From positions 28,410,789 to 28,430,788 of the forward strand of contig NC_045139.1 of the NCBI RefSeq assembly GCF_008831285.2: DNA of 20,000 nucleotides, in the 5' to 3' direction. Shown here piece after piece: positions 11,506 to 20,000 of this stretch. Source of the stretch: Nymphaea colorata. Its lineage: Eukaryota; Streptophyta; Magnoliopsida; Nymphaeales; Nymphaeaceae. The position numbers and the translations under genes are program-made. Numbering within the stretch: position 1 is the first letter of the stretch; each line of letters opens with the position of its first letter. The notes beneath the pieces were generated by a model. The model searched no databases. It had not been told where the DNA came from and saw only the letters and a list, made by a program, of their open reading frames with translations.

Positions 11506-11811
11506 ATGATGCTCGAGCATGTACTTGTTTTGAGTGCCTATTTATTTTCTATTGGTATCTATGGATTGATCACAAGTCGAAACATGGTTAGAGCACTTAT
11601 GTGTCTTGAACTTATACTGAATGCTGTTAATATGAATCTCATAACATTTTCTGATTTATTTGATAGTCGCCAATTAAAGGGAGACGTTTTCTCGATCTTT
11701 GTTATCGCTATTGCAGCCGCCGAAGCAGCTATTGGACCAGCTATTGTTTCTTCGATCTATCGTAACAGAAAATCAACTCGTATCAATCAATCAAATTTAT
11801 TGAATAAATAA
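11506..11811 (+). CDS. ndhE: ndhE, NDH complex subunit E, intact
   Basis: Encodes the small NuoK-type membrane subunit of NDH, with three transmembrane helices. It has 101 residues from the ATG at 11506 ([20 protein letters not shown]), the same length as in most plants. The conserved intramembrane glutamate is present in [13 protein letters not shown]. The C-terminus [14 protein letters not shown] is typical. A GAGGAG ribosome-binding-like sequence lies about 8 bases upstream (11492-11497) and supports this start over the in-frame codon further upstream at 11488. Confidence 0.97.
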   Translation: MMLEHVLVLSAYLFSIGIYGLITSRNMVRALMCLELILNAVNMNLITFSDLFDSRQLKGDVFSIFVIAIAAAEAAIGPAIVSSIYRNRKSTRINQSNLLNK

Positions 11812-12460
<649 letters not shown>

Positions 12461-12508
12461 TACGTTACAAAAACTCCCCTTGAATCCATTTGATTCCTCT
12501 TTACCGAC

Positions 12509-12552
12509 AAAAACCCGTACTCGATAAATAAAAAATCCGAGCGCGGGTTTTT
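12509..12552 (+). terminator. Stem-loop between psaC and ndhD
   Basis: AAAAACCCG at 12509-12517 pairs perfectly with CGGGTTTTT at 12544-12552. After a G-T wobble and one mismatch the stem is extended by CTCG with CGAG. It lies 48 bases after the psaC stop, where plastid transcripts often carry stabilising 3' or processing hairpins. The role is inferred. Confidence 0.6.
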
Positions 12553-12584
12553 CTGGTCAAATCAAAGTGTATTTTGTCTTTACT

Positions 12585-14080
12585 ATGAGTGATTTTTATT
12601 GGTTAACAATCATTGTTGTTTTGCCCATATCCGCGGGTTCCTTAATTGCTCTTTTCCCTCATAGAGGAAATAAGGTAGTTCGATGGTATACTATCTGTAT
12701 CTGCTTATTTGAACTCCTTCTAACGACCTACGTATTCTGTTATCATTTTAAATTGGACGATCCATTAATCCAATTGGAAGAAGACTTTAACTGGATAATA
12801 TTTTTGATTTTCACTGGAGACTCGGAATCGACGGACTTTCTATAGGACCCATTTTATTGACAGGATTTATCACTACTTTAGCTACTTCAGCGGCTTGGCC
12901 AGTTACCCGAAATTCGCGATTGTTCCATTTCCTGATGTTAGCAATGTACAGTGGTCAAATAGGATCATTTCTTCTCGAGACCTCTTACTTTTTTTCATCA
13001 TGTGGGAATTAGAATTAATTCCTGTTTACCTACTTTTATCCATGTGGGAGGAAAGAAACGTCTGTACTCAGCTACAAAGTTCATTTTGTACACTGCAGGA
13101 GGTTCCATTTTTCTCTTAATGGGAGTTCTAGGTATGGGTTTATATGGTTCCAATGAACCAACATTAAATTTTGAAACATTAGCTAATCAATCGTATCCCG
13201 TGGCATTGGAAATAATATTTTATTTGGGTTTCCTTATTGCTTATGCTGTCAAATCACCGATCATACCTTTACATACATGGTTGCCAGATACCCATGGAGA
13301 GGCGCATTACAGTACATGTATGCTTCTAGCTGGAATCTTATTAAAATGGGAGCATACGGGTTGGTTCGGGTCAATATGGAATTATTACCCCACGCCCATT
13401 CCATATTTTCTCCTTGGTTGATGATAGTAGGGACTATTCAAATAATCTATGCAGCTTTAACTTCTCTTGGTCAACGCAATTTAAAAAAGAGAATAGCCTA
13501 TTCTTCCGTATCTCATATGGGTTTCATAATAATAGGAATTAGTTCTATAACCGATGCGGGACTCAATGGAGCTATTTTACAAATCATCTCTCATGGATTA
13601 TTGGTGCTGCACTTTTTTCCTGGCAGGAACAAGTTATGATAGAATACGTCTTCGTTATCTTAACGAAATGGGGGGAATAGCTATACTAATGCAAGAATCT
13701 TTACGATGTTCAGTAGCTTCTCAATGGCTTCTCTCGCATTACCAGGAATGAGTGGTTTTGTTGCAGAATTTGTGATATTTTTGGGAATAATTACTAGCCC
13801 AAAATACCTTGTAATGTCAAAAATACTAATTACTTTTGTAATGGCAATTGGAATGATATTAACTCCTATTTATTCATTATCTATGTCACGCCAGATGTTC
13901 TATGGATACAGGTTATTCAATGTTCCCAAGTCTCACTTTGTGGATTCTGGACCACGAGAAATCTTTATTTTGATGTGTATCCTTTTACCTATAATAGGTA
14001 TTGGTATTTATCCAGATTTCGTTCTTTCACTATCAGTTGACAAGGTAGAAACTATTCTATCTAATTACTTTCATGGGTAG
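12585..14080 (+). pseudogene. ndhD: ndhD, NDH complex subunit D, seven one-base deletions
   Basis: Encodes a NuoM-type proton-pumping membrane subunit of NDH. It starts [20 protein letters not shown] and ends LSNYFHG with TAG at 14078-14080. An upstream in-frame GTG at 12567 is not the family start. Family motifs are present piecewise: [51 protein letters not shown] and [16 protein letters not shown]. Breaks lie near 12800 (A), 12972 (T), 13046 (G), 13345 (A), 13598 (T), 13617 (T) and 13692 (C). Seven restored bases give 1503, i.e. 500 residues, the standard ndhD length. The start is a plain ATG, not the ACG that many angiosperms convert by RNA editing. Confidence 0.95.
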
Positions 14081-14443
14081 CTTTCATGGATGGATTTTTT
14101 TATGGTTATGGGCAGCACAGAAGATCCAATCCAATAATCCTGCACTGCTGTTTACAAACAAATCAATCGTTGGCTAGACCAATCAAAAGGAAAAGAAGAT
14201 TTTTCCTTCTATCAAGTCAAAAATGCAATTAAATGAAGGAAATTGTAATCAGAAATATCTGTAGTTTTTATTATTTAACTACAGATATTTCTGATTACAT
14301 ATATATCTTTCACCTTATACATATAATGTATAAATGAGATAATAATATTATGGTTAATAATATTATGGTATATGAGAGGGGTATATGAGAATGAAAGGGT
14401 ATGTGTACAATCTTTCTATGTATTCTGCAGTTTTTTTCTTCAA
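14081..14443. other. ndhD-ccsA convergent spacer
   Basis: 363 bases between the 3' ends of two converging genes, with no coding content. It contains the perfect 23-bp inverted repeat at 14244-14299. Two tandem copies of AATAATATTATGGT lie at 14341-14354 and 14356-14369. Confidence 0.8.
14244..14299. terminator. Perfect 23-bp hairpin between convergent ndhD and ccsA
   Basis: The left arm 14244-14266 (TGTAATCAGAAATATCTG...) is the exact reverse complement of the right arm 14277-14299, with a 10-base AT loop. Because it is symmetric it would form at the 3' end of transcripts from either strand. Its place between two converging genes fits a shared 3' processing and stability element. That role is inferred from known plastid 3' hairpins. 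Confidence 0.75.
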
Positions 14444-15358
14444 TTAGATGTTTAATGTGAATGAACCATAACTATGTAGCCCTCTTCCTAATAGATTGAC
14501 CCCAAATAGCAGATCCAAATTATAAGAAATCCCATAGAAGCCACAATTGCTGAATTTGCACCTTGCAAACTTTTATTTGTTCTAGTATGTAAATAAATCG
14601 CGAATACGGTCCAAGTAATAAATGCCCAGGTTTCTTTGGGGTCCCAATTCCAATAAGATCCCATGCCTCATTAGCCCATACTGCTCCTGAAGAATACCTA
14701 TAGTTAAAAGGGTAAAACCAAGCCAATGACACGATAACTCCAAGAATCCAATCGCTGAGTCAATTGATACCTGTGATAATTTCTAAACGAAAAATTCACG
14801 TATTGGGTCTCATCAAAGAAAATGAACTAATTAATAAATGATTGGTTTTACCGAAATATCTATCTTTCTTCTAAACGTAATGACCAGGAGAGTTATGGAT
14901 AATAATGATCCACATAAAAGAGCTGCATAGCTCAACAACATCATACTTACGTGCATCATTAACCAACGGGATTGGAGAGCAGGCACTAATATTGCGGATT
15001 GATGCATTTTAGTTAAAAGACCCGAAGTGGCAAGCCTTGGTTAAATAGCGCTTGGGGCGGTTATTTTACTGAAAAATTCTTATAGTTTCTAAAATATGGA
15101 ACTATATGAATAAGGGAGAACTCCATGAAAGGAACATTAATGATTCATATAGATCACTTAATGGTACATGTCCCGAATAAATCCAACGAGTAACTAATAA
15201 TCCTGTTATACAGAAAAAAGTAGCTATCATGCCTTTTTCTGACGAATCACATAGTCCTACAATTTCATAGACCAAGGTCATCAGATGAGTAGGAATCACA
15301 ATTGAAATGATCGAAAAGATATGTGAGTTAATATATGTTCTAAAGTTGCAAATATCAT
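14444..15358 (-). pseudogene. ccsA: ccsA, cytochrome c haem-attachment protein, twelve one-base deletions
   Basis: Encodes CcsA, the thylakoid membrane protein of System II cytochrome c biogenesis that handles haem for cytochromes f and c6. The start is best placed at the ATG at 15358 ([15 protein letters not shown]). The open frame from the ATG ten bases upstream at 15368 reads a non-family peptide and joins the correct frame only after a missing T near 15316. Further losses occur near 15112, 15085, 15053, 15046, 15034, 14858, 14806, 14731, 14711, 14666 and 14502, by my reading. The tryptophan-rich haem motif ([11 protein letters not shown]) survives near 14640 once a G is restored. Restoring twelve bases gives 927, or 308 residues, slightly short of the usual 310-325. 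Confidence 0.93.
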
Positions 15359-15472
15359 AAACAATCATTTTTTGTTTTTATAGTTATAAAAAAGGGAACC
15401 CTTCCTTAATTACCGAATGTAAATATGGTATCGAATTAAAGGATCCGTTGTGTCCTTTTTTGTTTTAGAGAA

Positions 15473-15552
15473 TGCCGCCACTCGGACTCGAACCGAGATG
15501 CTCTAGCACTGCTTCCTAAGAACAGCGTGTCTACCGATTTCACCATGGCGGT
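15473..15552 (-). tRNA. trnL-UAG: trnL-UAG, tRNA-Leu
   Basis: A class II leucine tRNA of 80 bases, with anticodon UAG in the loop CTTAGGA closed by CTGTT/AGCAG (one G-T pair). The D arm (GTGAAATCGGTAGACAC), the long variable arm and the T arm (GGTTCGAGTCC) are all present. The 3' acceptor strand reads TGGCGGC then A. The matching 5' strand should start GCCGCCA but reads ACCGCCA, so position 1 cannot pair with C72. It sits between rpl32 and ccsA, the standard place. Confidence 0.96.
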
Positions 15553-15969
15553 TGTTCGAAGTAATACTAACTCATGCATATTCAATCGTCGATATTGAGA
15601 GGTTCAATGCAATTGCAATAGATGATTATTGAATCAATCGAAGAATAGCCATTCAAGTCAATATTTGAAGGTTCCATAATTGTTACTAGCTTACCTTAAA
15701 GCTTAGTAATAGTGAATCGATGGGGAAAATAGTGAATCGATGGGGAAAATGGCAATCCCCATCTCGCAAATCATATAAAAATGCACTCTATTCACTATAT
15801 TGAACCTTGTATCTTGCGTCTAATAACGCCCTTTAAAACACAAATAGTGCCATTTTGAGGGCCCAATATATGATACAGAATCATTAATTTATCCAATCAT
15901 TGATTGATGTTGATTTAGATCATTTGAAGGGTTTTTATCACATTATTATTTATTCTTTGCTTTTTTATT
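15553..15969. other. trnL-rpl32 spacer
   Basis: 417 bases without a gene. It holds a 20-bp tandem duplication at 15711-15750. Overlapping the second copy is an 8-bp stem, GATGGGGA at 15739-15746 with TCCCCATC at 15756-15763. The rest is AT-rich. I found no convincing promoter for trnL. Confidence 0.75.
15711..15750. repeat. 20-bp tandem duplication
   Basis: AGTGAATCGATGGGGAAAAT occurs twice in a row without mismatch, at 15711-15730 and 15731-15750. It lies in the trnL-rpl32 spacer, a region that varies between close relatives. Confidence 0.95.
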
Positions 15970-16128
15970 TCATTTTTTTTGTCGTACAAAAAAACCTTTT
16001 GAATAACCGGTAGAAATGGATTTAGCTAAAGAAAAAGCTTTTACCGCTGCCCAATATCCCTTTCTCTTCCAAAAATTTCTACGAATATGCTTTTTTGATA
16101 TAGAAGTACGTTTTTTTGGAACCGCCAT
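15970..16128 (-). CDS. rpl32: rpl32, ribosomal protein L32, intact
   Basis: Encodes large-subunit ribosomal protein bL32. On the minus strand it is an open frame of 52 residues beginning [20 protein letters not shown] and ending [10 protein letters not shown]. The family is about 50-57 residues and strongly basic, and the N-terminal MAVPKKRTS is diagnostic. It is undamaged, in contrast to its neighbours ccsA and ndhF, though its small size makes an escape by chance plausible. It is transcribed towards trnL-UAG and ccsA, as in other angiosperms. Confidence 0.96.
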   Translation of the reverse strand: MAVPKKRTSISKKHIRRNFWKRKGYWAAVKAFSLAKSISTGYSKGFFVRQKK

Positions 16129-17238
16129 GCAAAAATGAACTTTTCTAAGTTGAATGTGAAAGACATGTATTGTTCAAAATAGATCATTAATTCTTTCTAT
16201 TCATATATCTATTATTTAGTTTATAGATTTTCTTCATAACATACAAATATGCGCATATAGCATATAATAGGGACTAAACTAAATTATTGCTAGGGACTCA
16301 AACTCAAGTTGGAGAATAAAAAGAAAGGAGATTCGATTCGCTAGGTATAACTCTCATAGAAAAAAATAGTTATCTTTTTTCTCTTTTTGAAGTATTCATT
16401 ATCATTATTATTGCATACAATGAAAATCTCAGAAGAAAGAAAATTGTACTAATTGTTTCATATCTCCATTCATTAGGATCGATGGTATCAACTACCGATG
16501 AAATCGACCCCCGCAGATAAATAATATAAAAGAAAAATAAATAAATAAAGGTTACAATTCCTATCTCAGTCTATTTCAAATAGACCATATATATAACCTA
16601 CATATACCTACCGTCGTAATACATTTAATAACAATAACCAGAAATTAATTACCTACATGAGATAAAACAATAAGATTTTCTCTACCAATTGATCCCATTA
16701 AAGCATAGCGCCCCCACGATTCGATAATACTTTTGTTCAATGATCCATTACTTGAACATTACTTGAACTGATTAAGGCAATTAAGTAACCTCTTACTTCA
16801 CCTTCTTACTTCACCCATATGGGAGGTTACAAGTATCATAGAATTTCCCACAAGTTCTGGTGGAAGCCAATCAATCAGTTTCAAATTAAATTTAAATTAG
16901 TTAATGATTTTGGATAAAAGATCTTGTTGGGTTGAGTTATTTGCGGATCTCATGATCCATATCAAAAGCTAATAATTACTTCACCCTAGTATTAAGCAAT
17001 AATTTGCTTAATTATATCATTTGACCAATTCAATTGTAACTCCTTGGGTCAAATTTTAAATAGTCGAGGAAGAGCGAGATTAATAAAAAGAATATTCTTT
17101 TCGTATCCTTATTTTGGTTTGTGTTAAAAAAAAAATAAATAAGAACTGGTGATGAATGTGAATTGGGAACAATAATTAATATAATTAATTAGAAGAAAAT
17201 AGAGGAAAAAGGTTTGATTTAATTTTATTATTATGGTT
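16129..17238. other. ndhF-rpl32 spacer, divergent and AT-rich
   Basis: 1110 bases between the divergently transcribed rpl32 and ndhF. No gene, tRNA or family-like open frame was found on either strand. Small repeats occur: ATTACTTGAAC twice in tandem (16747-16768), CTTACTTCACC twice (16792-16802 and 16805-16815), the palindrome CCCATATGGG at 16814-16823, and GTAACCTC at 16785-16792 pairing with GAGGTTAC at 16823-16830. Promoters for rpl32 and ndhF must lie here, but I could not place them with confidence. Confidence 0.75.
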
Positions 17239-19437
17239 ATGGAACGCACATATCAATATGCATGGATTATACCTTTCGTTCCGCTTCTAGTTACTATGTT
17301 AATAGGATTGGAACTCCTGCTTAATCCGACAGCAACAAAAATATTCGTCGTATATGGGCTTTTCCCGCTGTTTTATTGTTAAGTATAGTTATGGTCTTTT
17401 CCACTAAGCTGGCGATCCAGCAAATCAATGGTAGCTCAATTTATGAATATCTATGGTCTTGGAGCATCACTAGTGATTTTTCCTTAGAATTCGGCTACTT
17501 GATTGATCCACTTACTTCTATTATGTCGATATTAATCACTACTGTTGGATCCTGGTTCTTATCTATAGTGATAATTATATGTCTCATGACCGAGGATATT
17601 TGAGATTTTTTGCTTATATGATTTTTTCAATACAGCGATGCTGGGATTAGTTACTAGTCCCAATTTGATACAAATCCATATTTTTTGGGAACTAGTGGGA
17701 TGTGTTCCTATCTGTTAATAGGTTTTTGGTTTACCCGACCAATTGCAGCAAATGCCTGTCAAAAAGCGTTTGTGACCATCGTGTGGGGGATTTTGGTTTT
17801 TATTAGGATCCTAGGTTTTTATTTAATAACGGTAGTTTCGAATTTCAGGATTTATTCGAAATATTCAATGATTCGATCATTATAACAATGAGATGAATTC
17901 CTCATTTGCTACGCTTTGTGCCTTCTTATTATTCCTCGGTGCAGTTGCTAATCTGCGCAATTCCCACTTCATGTATGGTTACCTGATTGCTATGGAGGAC
18001 CCATCCTATTTCGGCTCTGATACATGCGGCTACTATGGTAGCCGCAGGAATTTTTCTTGTAGCTCGGCTTCTTCCTCTTTTCATAGCCATACCTTACATA
18101 ATGAATATCATATCTTTGATAGGTGTATACGGTACTATTAGGAGCTACCTTAGCTCTTGCTCAAGAGATATTAGAGAAGTTTAGCTTTTCCCGATGTCTC
18201 AATTGGGATACATTATGTTAGCTTTGGGTATAGGTTCTTATCGGCCGCTTTATTCCATTTGATCACTCATGCTTATTCTAAAGCATTATTGTTTTTAGGG
18301 TCTGGATCAATCATTCATTCCATGGAACCCATTATTGGGTATTCTCCGATAAGAGTCAGAACATGGTTCTTATGGGCGGTTTAACTAATATATGCCAATT
18401 ACAAACAACTTTTTTTTTAGGTACACTTTCTCTTTGTGTATTCCACCCCTCGCTTGTTTTTGGTCCAAGACGAAATTCTTATGATAGTTGGTTGTATTCA
18501 CCGATTTTTGCGATAATAGCTTTCTACACAGCAGGATTAACTGCATTTTATATGTTTCGTATGTATTTACTTACTTTCGAAGGGCATTTACGTAGTCATT
18601 TTCAAAATTACAGCGGACACACAATAGTTCCTTCTATTCAATATCCATATGGGGGCAAGAAGGTTCCAAACCTGTTAGCAGCATTTGCTTTTAACAACAA
18701 GGAATAATAATGACAAGTCCTCCTTTTCCAATTGCTCGTTTTCTATACATTAAAATTGCCGGTTATGTAAGAACCATGCGATCATCTTTTAGTACTCATT
18801 TTTTCAAAAAGACTCTCATACTTTACTATATCCGCATGAATCGGACAATACCATGTTATTTCCCCTGCTTATATTGGCCATATTTACTTTGTTCGTTGGA
18901 TGCATAGGAATTAATTTCGGGCACGAAGTAATGGAGGTTGACATATTATCAAAATGGTTAACCCCATCGATGAAACTTTTCCATCAGATTCAACTGATGA
19001 GATTGGTATAAATTTTTGACGAATGCATTTTATCAGTTAGTATAGCCTACTTCGGAATATTTATAGCATCTGTTCTATATGGGTCTGTCTATTCAGATCG
19101 ACAAAATTTGTACTTAATCAATTCATTTGCTAAATAGATTCTAAAATGAGAATTCGTTTAGAACAATAATAATGTCATATACAACTGGTCATACAATCGC
19201 GGCTACATAGACGTTTATTACGAAAAGTATTCATTAGGGGTGTACGAGGATTAGCTCAACTAACTCATTCTTTTGATCGACGAGTCATTGATGGAGTTAC
19301 TAATGGGATTGGCGTTGCAAGTTTCTTTCTAGGAGAAGGTATTAAATATATAGGGGGGGTCGAATTTCCTCTTATCTATTCTTATATTTAGCTTGTGTAT
19401 CAATAGTCTACTAATTTACTATTACTATTTTTTCTAA
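17239..19437 (+). pseudogene. ndhF: ndhF, NDH complex subunit F, at least 25 one-base deletions
   Basis: Encodes the NuoL-type distal proton-pumping subunit of thylakoid NDH. The start [20 protein letters not shown] matches the family. Recognisable pieces follow in order: [88 protein letters not shown], and near the end [20 protein letters not shown]. Joining them needs about 26 added bases up to 18660, plus removal of one extra T near 17987, and more changes after that. The first break is already at about 17348, where a T is missing. Nearly all changes shorten short runs of A, T, G or C. The stop is taken as TAA at 19435-19437. The span of about 2.2 kb is normal, so nothing large is missing. 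Confidence 0.93.
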
Positions 19438-19465
19438 ATAGTATTTTTATTAAGCTAAAGTATTT

Positions 19466-19639
19466 CTATAGTATATAGAATAGATCTTTCATAACCCGAG
19501 TTCTTAGAAGTAAGAGATAAGAGGGACCTATAGAAAATGTGGTTAGAAATCCATAATAAAGTCCGACCATAACGACCGAATTCAATTATTCATCCATAAT
19601 AATAATAGATTACCGAGTAGGACTATATTTCAAAATCAT
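19466..19639 (-). pseudogene. ycf1: Truncated ycf1 5' copy at the IR edge
   Basis: The minus strand carries the beginning of ycf1. The ATG at 19637-19639 is followed after 63 bases by the family stretch [20 protein letters not shown] and then the sequence shared with bases 1-47. The shared part ends at 19485, after which the frame reads seven codons into a stop at 19466-19468. Truncated ycf1 at the IR edge is normal. In the first 63 bases there is one extra and one missing base relative to the family, so in-frame stops appear at codons 10 and 18 although the ATG and the rest are in register. Confidence 0.9.
19485..19531. repeat. Start of second inverted-repeat copy, SSC junction on the ndhF side
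   Basis: Exact reverse complement of bases 1-47. From here to the window end the sequence is IR. The junction lies 47 bases after the ndhF stop. Confidence 0.92.
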
Positions 19640-19981
19640 TCATTAACCTCCCCTTTTTCTGTTGAACTTATCGATTATTATATGATAATTTCTTAACTTT
19701 CCATATATAGAAAATAGAACAGATAGACTAGAAATGACATCTTTATGCCAATGATACCATCTTCTTCGATTAAATGACATTCAAACAAAATAAAGGGAAC
19801 TGAATGGAATTGGGATATGGATGGAATTAATGAAATAGAGCCCCTTTGAGGTTCCCTATGAAATGAGGCATGGAACGGAGCCACTGCGAAGAGTTCCGGG
19901 AGTTTACGAAGGAAGCTTCGGGCTATATTGGTCATGGGTTGAGAACGGGGTTAAACTCTAGGAGATCTAATCTCCCGTTGT
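19640..19981. other. ycf1-trnN spacer within the inverted repeat
   Basis: 342 bases of IR between the ycf1 start and trnN. I see no gene. The 80-codon minus-strand open frame at 19693-19935 resembles no family I know, and such frames arise by chance in this conserved spacer. Confidence 0.75.
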
Positions 19982-20000
19982 TCCTCAGTAGCTCAGTGGT
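19982..20000 (+). tRNA. trnN-GUU: trnN-GUU, tRNA-Asn, first 19 bases only
   Basis: TCCTCAGTAGCTCAGTGGT is the 5' acceptor and D-arm start of plastid tRNA-Asn(GUU), the gene that lies next to the ycf1 end of the IR in angiosperms. The anticodon is outside the window, so identity rests on the 5' match and position. Confidence 0.85.

Noticed and set aside
15102-15368. ccsA start at 15368
   Set aside because: The first ~16 residues from this ATG do not resemble CcsA, while the ATG at 15358 reads [15 protein letters not shown]. The frame from 15368 becomes correct only after a lost base near 15316.
19693-19935. 80-codon minus-strand open frame in the IR spacer
   Set aside because: No family resemblance. 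It lies in the conserved ycf1-trnN spacer, where chance frames are often miscalled as hypothetical genes.

Overview
The window is chloroplast-type DNA from a land plant, almost certainly an angiosperm. It holds an entire small single-copy (SSC) region of about 19.4 kb with a sliver of inverted repeat (IR) at each end. Bases 1-47 are the exact reverse complement of 19485-19531, so the SSC spans roughly 48-19484. The gene order is the canonical SSC order read from the ycf1 side: ycf1, rps15, ndhH, ndhA (with a group II intron), ndhI, ndhG, ndhE, psaC and ndhD on +, then ccsA, trnL-UAG and rpl32 on -, then ndhF on +. The right edge carries a truncated ycf1 5' copy on - and the first 19 bases of trnN-GUU. 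No chlL/chlN lies next to ycf1, which argues against a gymnosperm or fern. I could not name the genus.

Layout: 1-5693 ycf1; 5694-6131 spacer with three perfect 29-bp repeats; 6132-6392 rps15; 6530-12460 the ndhH-A-I-G-E-psaC cluster; 12585-14080 ndhD; 14081-14443 a convergent spacer with a perfect 23-bp hairpin; 14444-15358 ccsA; 15473-15552 trnL; 15970-16128 rpl32; 16129-17238 a long AT-rich spacer; 17239-19437 ndhF; 19485 onward IR.

Functionally, ndhA, D, E, F, G, H and I encode subunits of the thylakoid NDH (photosystem I cyclic electron flow) complex. psaC is the terminal Fe-S protein of photosystem I. ccsA is the haem-handling subunit of System II cytochrome c maturation. ycf1 is Tic214 of the inner-envelope import machinery. 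rps15 and rpl32 are ribosomal proteins.

The striking property is the state of the reading frames. Only ndhI, ndhG, ndhE, psaC and rpl32 are open end to end. ycf1, rps15, ndhH, ndhA, ndhD, ccsA and ndhF are broken almost solely by one-base deletions in short runs of one base (my counts: ycf1 13, rps15 3, ndhH 4, ndhA 3, ndhD 7, ccsA 12, ndhF at least 25 with one insertion). Between the breaks the family sequence is well conserved, and restoring the counted bases gives frame-consistent totals. Genes that photosynthetic plants need are hit as badly as dispensable ndh genes. I read this mainly as an under-corrected long-read consensus of an ordinary plastome. A nuclear copy of plastid DNA or a genuinely decaying plastome are the alternatives. 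I saw no novel biological system.
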